From Stieleria varia (lineage in GTDB: Bacteria; Planctomycetota; Planctomycetia; Pirellulales; Pirellulaceae), in the NCBI RefSeq assembly GCF_038443385.1, contig NZ_CP151726.1:4464001-4528000 (forward strand): 64,000 nt of DNA. The letters run 5' to 3'. Of this stretch, positions 19,250 to 28,483 are shown piece after piece. The notes beneath the pieces were generated by a model. The model saw nothing but the letters and a program-made list of their open reading frames with translations. It did not search any database and was not told the DNA's origin. The first letter of the stretch is position 1. Each line of letters opens with the position of its first letter. The position numbers were made by a program, and so were the translations under genes.

Positions 19250-19891
19250 GTGCCTGATCTGATACTCGTTCCGACGCCGATGGAGCTGCAGCGTTTGCGT
19301 GAACGTTCGACGCTGCAGGCGACGCAATGGGTTGTTGAACTTTGCGGCTGGGGGCCGGTTGCCGCAGCTGCGCACTGCATGCAGCATCTGCAGACTCATC
19401 GCCCGATGCGAGTTGTATTGGCCGGGATCGCTGGGACCTATGATGCAGAGTGTTTGGCGATCGGACAGGCTAGCTGGTGCTCCGTCGTTCACTTGGACGG
19501 CGTGGGAGCCGGTTTGGGGCAGCGGCATCGCTCCGCAGTTGAGTTGGGATGGCCACCGTCCTTGGCGAACTTGAGTGATGACCACGCGATTGAATTGACG
19601 GTGCCGGGGAGCGAATCGGATCGGGCTTATGGATTGCTGACCGTGTGTAGTGCCAGCGGTGATCCGACGGAAGTTGCCATGCGACGAGAACGATTTCCCA
19701 GTGCGTTGCTGGAGGACATGGAAGGCTACGCGGTCGCCGTTGCTTGCGGGATTTCTGGCGTTCCCCTTTCTATTTTACGGGGAGTGTCGAACGTTGCCGG
19801 TGAGCGTGATCACACGCATTGGCAGATCGATGCGGCGATGGACTCGGTTGCACGAGAGATTCAAGCGTTCTTGTCAGGGAGTTTCGAATGA
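19250..19891 (+). CDS. mqnB: Futalosine hydrolase
   Basis: This nucleoside hydrolase of the futalosine menaquinone pathway cleaves futalosine to dehypoxanthine futalosine and hypoxanthine. It has 213 residues from a GTG start (MPDLILVPTPMELQRL). The fold is that of the PNP/MTAN family: VVLAGIAGTYD near residue 65, ALLEDMEGYAVAVACGISGVPLSILRGVSNVAGERD near 160-195 with the MEG(Y/F) and nucleobase-binding motifs, then the conserved helix IDAAMDSVAREIQAFL. Its TGA overlaps the ATG of mqnD by 4 bp, and this pairing makes the assignment firm compared with a generic MTA/SAH nucleosidase. Confidence 0.9.
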   Translation: MPDLILVPTPMELQRLRERSTLQATQWVVELCGWGPVAAAAHCMQHLQTHRPMRVVLAGIAGTYDAECLAIGQASWCSVVHLDGVGAGLGQRHRSAVELGWPPSLANLSDDHAIELTVPGSESDRAYGLLTVCSASGDPTEVAMRRERFPSALLEDMEGYAVAVACGISGVPLSILRGVSNVAGERDHTHWQIDAAMDSVAREIQAFLSGSFE

Positions 19892-20730
19892 AATCAACGA
19901 TCCGACTAGGCATTTCGACCTGCCCCAACGACACCTTTACCTTTCACGCGTTGATGCATCGTTTGGTGGACTGGCGTGGCTTGGATTTTCAGGTCGAGCT
20001 GCTGGACATCCAACAGCTCAACGATCGGTTGTTCGCAGATGCGTTTGATGTTGCCAAATGCAGTTTTCATGCCGCATTGTTGTTGGCTGATCGAACCATC
20101 GTGCTGCCGAGCGGTTCGGCGTTGGGCTACGGTGTCGGTCCGCTGTTGTTGTCCGCCGACGTTGGGGCGGTTCCAGAACGCTCCGAGCAACTGACGCTGT
20201 GTCCCGGGCAGCACACGACCGCTGCGATGTTGTTTCGATTGTTTTACCCGGCGACAACTTCGATCCGCCACGTGGTTTTCAGCGACATCATGCCTCGGTT
20301 GCAGGATCACGAAGCTGATTTTGGGGTCTGCATTCACGAGGGCCGCTTCACGTGGCAGGATCAAGGACTTGGGATGGTCGCCGACTTGGGGACACGTTGG
20401 GAGTCGGAACACAACTGTCCGTTGCCCTTGGGAGGACTGGTTGCGTCACGCCGTCTGGACGATGAGACCATTGCTGGGGTGTCACGAGTCATCCTAGATT
20501 CGCTGCAGTACTCGCTTTCGGATCCGGCTGCTGCGTTGCCCACGATGCGGCAGTATGCACAGGAGTTCAACGACGATGTCTTGCGGCAACACGTTGACTT
20601 GTACGTCAACGACTGGACTGTCGACTTGGGAAAGGTCGGGCGCGGTGCACTGGAAACGCTTTCGGCTGCGGCAAAGTCCGTCGGGCTGGTTGGAGATGAA
20701 GCGGCGGGGATAGAAGTTTTCGAGATGTGA
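19888..20730 (+). CDS. mqnD: 1,4-dihydroxy-6-naphthoate synthase
   Basis: MqnD converts cyclic dehypoxanthine futalosine to 1,4-dihydroxy-6-naphthoate in menaquinone biosynthesis. It has 280 residues and resembles periplasmic-binding proteins in fold but lacks a signal peptide, as expected for a cytoplasmic enzyme. The N-terminus IRLGISTCPNDTFTFHAL is the family signature (CPNDTF). Further conserved stretches are DVAKCSFHAALL, ALGYGVGPLLLS, PGQHTTAAMLFRLFYP and DFGVCIHEGRFTW, which contains the catalytic-region His. The ATG overlaps the mqnB stop. Menaquinone supports anaerobic or microaerobic respiration. mqnA, mqnC and mqnE are not in the window. Confidence 0.93.
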   Translation: MKSTIRLGISTCPNDTFTFHALMHRLVDWRGLDFQVELLDIQQLNDRLFADAFDVAKCSFHAALLLADRTIVLPSGSALGYGVGPLLLSADVGAVPERSEQLTLCPGQHTTAAMLFRLFYPATTSIRHVVFSDIMPRLQDHEADFGVCIHEGRFTWQDQGLGMVADLGTRWESEHNCPLPLGGLVASRRLDDETIAGVSRVILDSLQYSLSDPAAALPTMRQYAQEFNDDVLRQHVDLYVNDWTVDLGKVGRGALETLSAAAKSVGLVGDEAAGIEVFEM

Positions 20731-20745
20731 AATAGAGTGGCGACG

Positions 20746-20769
20746 GGAATTCTGGCGAATCCCGTTACG
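20746..20769. repeat. Copy of the GGAATTCTGGCGAATCCC intergenic repeat
   Basis: A single copy ending CGTTACG lies in the 80-bp gap between mqnD and the IMPase-family gene. Confidence 0.75.
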
Positions 20770-20810
20770 AATAGAACTGAGAACAAGTCCAGAAGGGCTG
20801 TGCATAGAAC

Positions 20811-21617
20811 ATGTCTTACGATCTCGATGAATTGCTACGAGTTGCCAAAGAAGCCGCGGTGTCGGGCGGTGACGTGCTGATGCGTTACTGGCGTGACGGA
20901 GTCCAAATGCGCAACAAATCAGACTCTGGTGGCAAGGCGTATGATTTGGTCAGCGACGCTGACATTGAAAGCGAGCATGCGGTGGCGGCGACGCTGCGTG
21001 CCGCTTTTCCAAGTCATGAGTTGATGGGCGAAGAGAACTTGGTCGCCGACGCGGACGCGGAGCATTTGTGGATCATCGACCCTTTGGATGGGACCAACAA
21101 CTACGCGCATCGCGTCCCGCACTTTGCCGTCTCCATCGCCTACTACCATCTCGGCCGGCCGGTCGTCGGGGTCGTATTGAACCCGGTGCGACAGGAGTGT
21201 TACACGGCGGTTCGCGGCGGCGGTGCTTTCTTGGACGGGCGGCCGATCGTGGTCAGTGAGATCGACACGTTGTCGGGGGCACTGATCGGTTGCGGTTTTT
21301 ACTACGATCGCGGCGAGATGATGCGACGGACGTTGCGGGCCATCGAAGCGTTGTTTGAGCAGCAGATTCACGGCATCCGGCGGATGGGGACGGCTTCGTT
21401 GGATCTGTGCCAAGTCGCCTCGGGGATGTTCGGCGGTTTCTTGGAGTACAAGCTCTCGCCGTGGGATTTTGCCGCCGGGCGGTTGATTTTGGAGGAAGCT
21501 GGGGGACGGATTAGCGATGCCGACGGCGGGGAATTGCCGCTACAGTCGACCAGCGTGGTCGCCAGCAACGGACGATTGCATGATGCGATTCTGGAGATCA
21601 GCAGCAAGCAGAACTGA
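20811..21617 (+). CDS. Inositol monophosphatase family protein
   Basis: This 268-residue Mg-dependent, Li-sensitive-type sugar phosphatase is of usual family length. Metal-binding motifs are all present: GEEN (Glu74), DPLDGTNNYAH (Asp90, Asp93) and the C-terminal SPWDFAAG. The N-terminal half also has KAYDLVSDADIESE, the conserved (V)T/S-D-x-D region. Members hydrolyse inositol-1-phosphate, histidinol phosphate, fructose-1,6-bisphosphate or PAP, and the sequence alone does not decide between them. It starts 80 bp after mqnD and could be read through from it. The inositol oxygenase at 49.3 kb gives weak support for a role in inositol metabolism. Confidence 0.88.
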   Translation: MSYDLDELLRVAKEAAVSGGDVLMRYWRDGVQMRNKSDSGGKAYDLVSDADIESEHAVAATLRAAFPSHELMGEENLVADADAEHLWIIDPLDGTNNYAHRVPHFAVSIAYYHLGRPVVGVVLNPVRQECYTAVRGGGAFLDGRPIVVSEIDTLSGALIGCGFYYDRGEMMRRTLRAIEALFEQQIHGIRRMGTASLDLCQVASGMFGGFLEYKLSPWDFAAGRLILEEAGGRISDADGGELPLQSTSVVASNGRLHDAILEISSKQN

Positions 21618-21937
21618 TCTTAGGTCGGTCACTCCTGGCCGACATCGGTCATCCGGACAGGCGAGAGTTTTCGTCCTGGGGCCATTGGGTGACCTTTCCG
21701 GCCGTGTCAGCGACCGTATTTTTGCTGGTTTTGGCTGTGTTAACTGGGCTTGGTTTGCCGTTTCAGCTTGGCGAAAGGGTTCGTTGCTGCCATAATGCGT
21801 GTTCGGCCCCCAACGAGCGTGGATCCTGTGTGAATTTTGGATCTCGACCATCGGGCTTTCCCCTCAATGTCTCGGAGATTCACGGGACGTTGATTCACAC
21901 CCACCGTATTTTCGTATCGTTCCTGTGATGAGGGGCG
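21618..21937. other. Gap of 320 bp without recognisable gene
   Basis: The short frames here lack conserved features. The stretch just before the DoxX gene is AT-richer than its surroundings and probably carries that operon's promoter. No listed repeat family is seen. Confidence 0.4.
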
Positions 21938-22933
21938 ATGCCTTTCCGATCTGGAGCAAACCTTTTCGTGAGAAATATTTTCCTGGCGCCACTCAGGTTG
22001 GCGATCGGCTGGGGGCTTTCGCCACGGCTGCTTGGTCTCATCGGCATCACGATGCTCGTGTTGCTACGGATTTCAATCGGCTGGCATTTCCACAGCGAGG
22101 GTGCGGCGAAGTACCGTCAAGGAGACTGGGACGCTGCGCCATTCTTTTCGAATGCCAAAGGCCCGCTGGCGGACCATTTCCGCAGCAAGGTATGGGACTA
22201 CCAAGGAAAGTTTCGGCGTGACGCATCCTTGACCCAGTGGTGGTTCGGCCAGTTCGTCGATGAAGCTGCCTACTATTACAGTTTCACCGATCAGCAAAAG
22301 CAGGCCGCCGCCGATGCGTTGACGCACGCGATGGAAAATCACGAGCTGATCCTTGATGACTACGCCGACGACTTGGAGGAGTACGAATTGGGTCTGAAGC
22401 GTTTGGAGTCGTACAAGGACAAGCCGGAGCGTTCGGGCGTGGAGAGCCTTTCTGAACAAGTCGAAACGGTTCGGAAAGAGAACGATGCGAAGCTGAAGCC
22501 AGCTTTGAGGGAGTTTGATCAGCTGTGGAGTAGCTTTGAAGCACAGATCAATGGAATTGGTTTGCAGCCCTATCAGCCCCATGAACGCCCCGCACCTGTT
22601 CCGATGGGCAAACCGCTTGGTGACGAAGGAATGGATACGAGCGTGATCAACAAGATCGTGCCGTACTTTGATTTGACGATCGGCTGGTGCTTGATCCTTG
22701 GCTTCTTTACCCCGGTTGCCGCGTTAGCAGCAGCGTTTTTTCTCGGTTCAGTGTTCATGAGCCAGTACCCGCCGGCGACGGGACCGACGTCGAGTTACTA
22801 CCAACTGGTCGAATGCATGGCCTGTTTGGTGCTGGCCGGTACCGGCGCAGGACGATTCGCAGGATTGGACTTTTTCCTGCAGTTGATCATCCGACGCTCG
22901 GAAGCCAAAGGCGATAAGAAACCGGCAGCCTGA
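21938..22933 (+). CDS. DoxX-family membrane protein
   Basis: The 331-residue inner-membrane protein has a membrane segment near residues 25-50 (LGLIGITMLVLLRISIGWHF), an extended extracytoplasmic region (about 55-220, Glu/Lys-rich helix), then segments at about 245-275 (LTIGWCLILGFFTPVAALAAAFFLGS) and 285-315. The RISIGWHFHSEGAAK and GFFTPVAALAAA patterns are those of DoxX-like proteins, which normally have four helices in about 140 residues. This protein therefore has a large periplasmic insertion after the first helix. It lies 89 bp before a Tat-exported oxidoreductase and is probably co-transcribed. The ATG is preceded very closely by AGGGG, so a GTG at 21968 is an alternative start. Confidence 0.78.
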   Translation: MPFRSGANLFVRNIFLAPLRLAIGWGLSPRLLGLIGITMLVLLRISIGWHFHSEGAAKYRQGDWDAAPFFSNAKGPLADHFRSKVWDYQGKFRRDASLTQWWFGQFVDEAAYYYSFTDQQKQAAADALTHAMENHELILDDYADDLEEYELGLKRLESYKDKPERSGVESLSEQVETVRKENDAKLKPALREFDQLWSSFEAQINGIGLQPYQPHERPAPVPMGKPLGDEGMDTSVINKIVPYFDLTIGWCLILGFFTPVAALAAAFFLGSVFMSQYPPATGPTSSYYQLVECMACLVLAGTGAGRFAGLDFFLQLIIRRSEAKGDKKPAA

Positions 22934-23022
22934 TCGCTGTCCACTGATAACCATCCGCGACCGCTTTGACGAGCGGCCCGCCACATCCCAACAAAAACAC
23001 CCTTTCCAATTAGGACATAGCC

Positions 23023-24861
23023 ATGGTCGATAAACTTTCCAGCGACGAACGCGAAGTCGGCAAGAGCAACTATTACGAAGCCATCGGTAGCTATTACGAT
23101 ATCAACCGCCGCGATTTCTTGCGTGGAATCGTCGGTGCGGGAGCCATTTCCGGTGCCGGGTTGGGCGCCGCCTATTTCGGCTACGGAGCGGTCGATGATC
23201 CGGTGCGGATCGCAGTGATCGGCACGGGCGACGAAGGCAACGTGTTGATCGGGGGTTGCAATCCAAAGTACGTCAAGGTGGAGGCGATCTGTGACATCCG
23301 ACCCTTCAGCCAACACCGGGCTTTCCACGGTGACTGCAGTAGCCCGTCGGCATTGGTTCGTCGTCCCGGTTTGATCAGCGTTGCTGGTTACAAAGACGAA
23401 GCGGAAGCGCGTCGTAACGTGACGGTGTACGACGGCACCACGACCGGCGGCATCATGGAATGCTTGGACCACAAAGGAATCGAAGCAGTCATCATCGCGC
23501 TGCCGCTGTGGTTGCACGCACCGGTTGCCGCCCAAGCGATGAAACGTGGGTTGCACGTGTTGACGGAAAAGCTGATGGCGCACAACGTCGCACAGTGCAA
23601 AGTCATGTCGCGAATGGCCGCATCGATGAAGGACAAGGACGGTAATCCGCTGCACTTAGCCACCGGTCACCAGCGTCACTACAACGTCAAGTACGACAAT
23701 GCGGTGAATTTGATCAAGTGGGGATTGCTGGGGCAATTGCACCACATCCGAGCCCAATGGCACCGCAGCAACTTGCCCGGAAAGGACAGCTGGTCGATGC
23801 CGATCCCCGGCGGCGAAAAAACCGCCGATGGCAAGATGTTTGACCGCATCAAGAAAGACCTGGAGTATCGGCAAAATAAGCTTAACGACAAGGACAACCC
23901 GCCGTCCGCCGCAGACATCGAGCGACTGGAAGCCGAGATCGCGCAGTGGGCTGCGTGGGACGCGGACAAGAACATCGATCCAAAGAAGTTCGGTTACGAA
24001 GACTTCACGATCCAAGACAAGATCTTTACCGCCGAAGAAGAGCTGCATCGATGGCGTCTGTTTGACCGAACCGGTGCGGGTCTGATGGCCGAATTGGGCA
24101 GCCACCAACTCGACGCCGTCAGCATTTTCCTCAGCTCGCTGCGAGACGACGGCAAGAAAGTGCACCCGCTGGCCGTTCACGCCGTCGGGGGACGCCACAT
24201 CATGCCGCTGGATCGAGAGTGCGGCGACCACGTCTACTGCACCTTCGAATTCCCTGGTCCGGAGTACCCGGAATCCTTCGACGTCGGTTACGACGACCGC
24301 GTCAACGGCTATCCCAGCGGCGCGGTTCCAGGATACGAGTCGGACCCGAACAAGAAGGTGGTCGTGACTTACTCGTCGATCAACGGCAACGGGTTCGGCG
24401 GTTGGGGCGAAGTCGTCATGGGTACCAAGGGCACGCTGATCTTGGACAAGGAAACCGACGTTCTGCTGTATCGCGACAGCGACACGAGCAGCAAAGTCGG
24501 CGTCAAGGCCTCCGGCGGCGGGTATGCGTTGGACACCAGCGCCAGTGGCGATTTTGCAGCACCGGTTGCTCAAGCCGCATCGTCCGGTCCCGTCAGCCGC
24601 GGTTATCGCGAAGAGATCGAGCACTGGGCGTACTGCATTCGTAACCCGGCTCCAGAAAACCGTCCTCGCTGCTATCCCGCCGTCGCCATGGGCGACGCGG
24701 TGATCGCGTTGGGTGCCAATGTTGCACTGAAGAACGCAGCGGCTGGCAAGGGCGGATACCTGAAATATGAAGAGTCCTGGTTCGACATCGACGATGATGC
24801 GACACCGGACGGCAGCACCATCCAAGCGGAAACCGAATACATGGACAAACCCGTCGCCTGA
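23023..24861 (+). CDS. Tat-exported Gfo/Idh/MocA family oxidoreductase
   Basis: This 612-residue protein has a twin-arginine signal starting unusually far in: Arg29-Arg30 in NRRDFLRGIVGAGAISGAGLGAAYF. The Rossmann motif is RIAVIGTGDEGN (about 65-75). The usual EKP catalytic motif appears as HVLTEKLMAHNVAQCK, keeping the Lys. A highly charged insertion (about 260-340) and the motif TGAGLMAELGSHQLDAVS follow. Members oxidise or rearrange sugars with bound NAD(P). Planctomycetes hold many exported paralogues of unknown substrate. It follows the DoxX gene and ends at a strong terminator, so the two form an operon. Confidence 0.88.
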   Translation: MVDKLSSDEREVGKSNYYEAIGSYYDINRRDFLRGIVGAGAISGAGLGAAYFGYGAVDDPVRIAVIGTGDEGNVLIGGCNPKYVKVEAICDIRPFSQHRAFHGDCSSPSALVRRPGLISVAGYKDEAEARRNVTVYDGTTTGGIMECLDHKGIEAVIIALPLWLHAPVAAQAMKRGLHVLTEKLMAHNVAQCKVMSRMAASMKDKDGNPLHLATGHQRHYNVKYDNAVNLIKWGLLGQLHHIRAQWHRSNLPGKDSWSMPIPGGEKTADGKMFDRIKKDLEYRQNKLNDKDNPPSAADIERLEAEIAQWAAWDADKNIDPKKFGYEDFTIQDKIFTAEEELHRWRLFDRTGAGLMAELGSHQLDAVSIFLSSLRDDGKKVHPLAVHAVGGRHIMPLDRECGDHVYCTFEFPGPEYPESFDVGYDDRVNGYPSGAVPGYESDPNKKVVVTYSSINGNGFGGWGEVVMGTKGTLILDKETDVLLYRDSDTSSKVGVKASGGGYALDTSASGDFAAPVAQAASSGPVSRGYREEIEHWAYCIRNPAPENRPRCYPAVAMGDAVIALGANVALKNAAAGKGGYLKYEESWFDIDDDATPDGSTIQAETEYMDKPVA

Positions 24862-24894
24862 TCGGGCGAGGTTTGAGAGCGATCAGCCACGAAA

Positions 24895-24924
24895 CGGCGG
24901 CGTCACAAGACGCCGCCGTTTTTT
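24895..24924 (+). terminator. Rho-independent terminator
   Basis: A 10-bp perfect stem, CGGCGGCGTC / GACGCCGCCG, with loop ACAA (24905-24908) is followed by six T. It lies 33 bp after the oxidoreductase stop and is the clearest intrinsic terminator in the window. Confidence 0.9.
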
Positions 24925-25344
24925 CGTTCCTTGCCCACCTCCAACGCTGGAATAACCCGGACGCGATTCGTGAGTGATTCTCTGAAACTTTCCCATTGCT
25001 TCCTGGGTAAAGACAATAATGGGAGATTGTGAGCGAATGGCTGGCTAAAGAGGTTTCGTCCAACATCGCCAGCGCCGCTTTGAAGGCCATAGAACACATT
25101 TTGCTAAACACTCGCGCAGCGTGAGCGGCAAGTGGATGGCAGGCTGTTCAAGTTTTGAGGTGTGCAGTAACTGTTCCTTGCTTCCGCCGGGCTTGCCCCG
25201 GATCGGAGCAACAACTGTCGGCTACGTGCAAGTGCAATGGGTAGCCGCCACTTGTTTCCTCCGCCGAGACAAGCTCAACGGAAGGAGCTTTGCGGATATT
25301 TGTCGACACAAGACCAAGTTTTGTCCAACCCCAAGGGGACCCAA
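24925..25344. other. Intergenic region with a solo repeat arm
   Basis: Between the terminator and the next gene no conserved frame is seen. A lone arm of the palindromic element family, CTGTTCAAGTTTTGAGGTGT, is at 25144. The promoter of the next operon probably lies here. Confidence 0.45.
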
Positions 25345-27132
25345 ATGATGCAGAGTTCAGTTTTCTCGACGACAGGGAATGGCTTGTCGTGGTCGCAGAA
25401 ATGGATCCCCGCCACGATCGCGTTCTGCGTCACAGTTTGCAGCGGTAGCGGAACAACGTATTCCGCTGAACCAACAGCGGCACATTTGTTGCCCAAAGGC
25501 ACGGTCGTCTATGCAGAACTCTCCGACCCGAAGCAGTTGATTGCGACGATCTGGGATCATCCGCTTCGCACGCGGATCCAGGAGTTGCCACCGATTGAGC
25601 AACTGCTGGTCTCGGAGGACTTTGCTAAGTTCACCTTTGGTCGTGAGTTGATTGAAAGTCACTTTGCCATGTCGTGGCGTGAACTGCTGGAGACCGCTGC
25701 GGCGCAAGGAGTCGCAGCGGCGTTTGATCCTGAGAGTCAGGGAGTTGCCTTGATCGTTCGTGGTCGTGACGCCGATTCGATGTCGATGCTGATGGACAAG
25801 GCGGTGTTGTTGGCTCAAATGGGAGCGAACGGCAAGGACTTGCAGAAAGCCGAGTATCGAGACGTCAAAGCGTATCGGCTCAATGAGTTACGATTCGCCG
25901 TTCACAGTGACACTTTCATCCTCACCAACCAGTCGGAACTCGGCAAAACGATCCTCGACAACTTGATCGATGGGGCCAAGGAATCATTGCTCGATAACCC
26001 GCGTTTTCAATCCGCGTTGGCCACTCGAGATGATCAGACGAGCGGATGGGCGTTTGCGGATGTTGAAGTCATTCGCGAGTCCGGCGTTGCAGACAATGTC
26101 TACGAGGATCAGATCAACAATCCGGTGCTGGAGTTGCTTGTTGGTGGGATTCAAAGCACTTTACAGCACACTCCGCTGGCAGCATTTTCGATGTTGGTTG
26201 AATCCAATGGCGTGCAAGCGCGGCTGGCGATGCCTCTGGAGAATGAGTGGATTCCGGAGCAGCGCGAGTATTACTTTGGCGCGGACGGCAAAGGGCACGG
26301 GCCGAATTTGGTGTCGGTTCCCGGCACCGTGATGACGCTCAGCACGCACCGTGATTTTGCACAGATGTGGCTGCGGGCAGGGGACTTGTTTGACGATCGC
26401 GTCAACGACGAATTCGCCAAGGCCGACGCGACCCTGACGACGATTTTTGCAGGTCGAGATTTCGGCGAAGACATTCTGGGGGCGATCAATCCGGAAGTCG
26501 GACTCGTCGTCGCCCGCCAGGATTTTGGAGATCGCTTGCCGCGTCCTGCGATCAAAATCCCGGAGTTCGCGTTGGTCGCGACGTTGCGGGAACCGGAAAT
26601 CATGACGAGAGATTTGCGACGGACATTTCAGACGCTGATCGGATTCTTCAATGTTGTGGGCGCGATGAACGGGCAGACACAATTGGAATTGGGGATGGAG
26701 GATCTCGGTGAAGGAGCCCAGTTGGTGACGTCGCAGTACGTTCCCGAACCCGGTGACGAGAACTCCGATGCGGCGAAGATCCTGTTCAACTTTTCGCCCA
26801 CAGTCGGATTCAACGGCGAGCGTTTCGTCCTGGCCAGTACGATGGGACTCGCCCGGCGACTGACGACAGCGGCAACTCCAGATCCCGCCACCTTGGATGC
26901 CAATTCAGCGATGACCGTTTCGGCCAGCGGTCTGCAGTCGGCACTGCAAGACAACCGCGAACAGTTGATCGCACAGAACATGCTAGAGGAAGGAAACGGT
27001 CGCGATGAAGCCGAAGCTGCGATCGATTTGCTGTTGACCGTTGTCGGCTTTTTGGAATCGTCTTCGTTGCAACTGAAAGCCGACGATGCTGAACTGGCTG
27101 TCGAGTTTGACTTGAAAGTGGGAGCAGAATGA
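25345..27132 (+). CDS. Secreted hypothetical protein (DUF3352-like)
   Basis: The protein has 595 residues from the ATG at 25345, with AGGGGA five bases upstream; a second ATG follows at 25348. A Sec signal is visible: IPATIAFCVTVCSGSGTTYSAEP. The mature start, LLPKGTVVYAELSDPKQLIATIWDHPLRTRI, resembles DUF3352-type proteins that begin with a conserved YxxLxDP-like strand and helix. The rest is alternating strand and helix with no catalytic motif recognised. It is one base from DUF1800 and forms an operon with DUF1800 and DUF1501. Its role may be as an exported partner of that pair, but this is inference. Confidence 0.72.
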   Translation: MMQSSVFSTTGNGLSWSQKWIPATIAFCVTVCSGSGTTYSAEPTAAHLLPKGTVVYAELSDPKQLIATIWDHPLRTRIQELPPIEQLLVSEDFAKFTFGRELIESHFAMSWRELLETAAAQGVAAAFDPESQGVALIVRGRDADSMSMLMDKAVLLAQMGANGKDLQKAEYRDVKAYRLNELRFAVHSDTFILTNQSELGKTILDNLIDGAKESLLDNPRFQSALATRDDQTSGWAFADVEVIRESGVADNVYEDQINNPVLELLVGGIQSTLQHTPLAAFSMLVESNGVQARLAMPLENEWIPEQREYYFGADGKGHGPNLVSVPGTVMTLSTHRDFAQMWLRAGDLFDDRVNDEFAKADATLTTIFAGRDFGEDILGAINPEVGLVVARQDFGDRLPRPAIKIPEFALVATLREPEIMTRDLRRTFQTLIGFFNVVGAMNGQTQLELGMEDLGEGAQLVTSQYVPEPGDENSDAAKILFNFSPTVGFNGERFVLASTMGLARRLTTAATPDPATLDANSAMTVSASGLQSALQDNREQLIAQNMLEEGNGRDEAEAAIDLLLTVVGFLESSSLQLKADDAELAVEFDLKVGAE

Positions 27133-27133
27133 G

Positions 27134-28483
27134 ATGAACATCGACCCCGATTGGGCTTGGTCGCTTTTCCAGCCAAGTCCGTCACAGCCTTGGGATCATC
27201 GTACCGCAGCGCACTTGTTCCGTCGCGCCGGATTCAATGCCAATTCTCAGGAATTGAACGCTGCGGTCGGCGACGGCTTTGCGATTTCATTAGACCGAGT
27301 CATGGGTGCGGGCGTCGAACCGGACGATTTTCGCAATCAGATCGATCCGCTGGTTCGTGCGGGGCTTGCTAGTGGTAGTGTGCCTCAATTGGCCGCCCAA
27401 TGGGTGTATCGTATGTTGGCAACTCCGGCGACGTTGCTGGAAAAGACAACCCTGTTCTGGCATGGTCACTTCGCCACAGGGGCAGACAAGGTCGACGATG
27501 CGGAGTTGATGCAAACACAGAATGATCTGTTGCGGCAACATGCGTTGGGGGATTTTTCGGAGCTGCTGTTGGAGATCTCGCGTGATCCGGCCATGCTGAT
27601 CTATCTTGACTCGGTCAGCAACCGTAAGTCACACCCGAACGAAAACTACGCGCGAGAGATCATGGAGTTGTTCTGTCTCGGGGAAGGCAATTACACCGAG
27701 AGCGATATCCGCGAGTTGGCCAGATGTTTCACGGGATGGGAGATCAAACGCAAACGGTATCGATTCAACCGTTATCAACACGATTCGGAATCAAAAACGA
27801 TTCTCGGTCAGACGGGAGAGTTTGGTGGTGAAGACGGCGTGCGGATCGTTGTTTCGCAAGACGCAGCACCTCGGTTCATCGTCACCAAGTTGATCCGTTT
27901 TTTTGTCGCCGACGAATTGCCCATTGACGATGCTTTGATTGCACCGCTGGCCAGGGAGATGCGTGACAACGGCATGCAAATCGGGCCGACCGTTCGCAGA
28001 ATCTTGGGCAGTCAGTTGTTCTACTCGTCGCATGCGATCGCCAGAAAGGTACGCTCGCCGGTGGAGTTGGCGGTCGGTTTCTTGCGGGCGTTGGACGGCT
28101 CGACCGACAACTATCGCGTCGCAACGGGAATCGCTGAACTGGGGCAATCACTCTACTATCCGCCCAGCGTCAAGGGCTGGGACGGCGGTCGAACATGGAT
28201 CAATAGTTCGACACTACTCGGTCGATCGAACCTGATCCGCGAAATCCTCGATAGCGGAAAGACGCGGTTCGGCAAGACGACATTGTCCGAGTACTTGGAC
28301 GGCCACGGCGTTGGAACGATGGCACGGTTGGTTGATTTCATCGAGCCGCTGTTGTTTGCGGTTCCGATATCGCCCAACGCCCGCGAGCGTGTGCTGGCGT
28401 TACAGAATGCGGGCAGTAAAGGCTCGGCAATGGCCGATGCGATCCACCTGTTATGTACTTTACCGGAGTTTCAGTTGGCATGA
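27134..28483 (+). CDS. DUF1800 family protein
   Basis: This 449-residue protein carries the DUF1800 features in order: HLFRRAGFNA near the N-terminus, KTTLFWHGHFATGADKV (about 115-130), the strongly conserved SHPNENYAREIMELFCLGEGNYTESDIRELARCFTGW (about 165-205), and the C-terminal LYYPPSVKGWDGGRTWINSSTLL. No export signal is evident. DUF1800 is almost always encoded with a DUF1501 protein, and here the stop overlaps the DUF1501 start by 4 bp. Their biochemical role is not established. Expression is likely driven from upstream of the DUF3352-like gene. Confidence 0.93.
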   Translation: MNIDPDWAWSLFQPSPSQPWDHRTAAHLFRRAGFNANSQELNAAVGDGFAISLDRVMGAGVEPDDFRNQIDPLVRAGLASGSVPQLAAQWVYRMLATPATLLEKTTLFWHGHFATGADKVDDAELMQTQNDLLRQHALGDFSELLLEISRDPAMLIYLDSVSNRKSHPNENYAREIMELFCLGEGNYTESDIRELARCFTGWEIKRKRYRFNRYQHDSESKTILGQTGEFGGEDGVRIVVSQDAAPRFIVTKLIRFFVADELPIDDALIAPLAREMRDNGMQIGPTVRRILGSQLFYSSHAIARKVRSPVELAVGFLRALDGSTDNYRVATGIAELGQSLYYPPSVKGWDGGRTWINSSTLLGRSNLIREILDSGKTRFGKTTLSEYLDGHGVGTMARLVDFIEPLLFAVPISPNARERVLALQNAGSKGSAMADAIHLLCTLPEFQLA

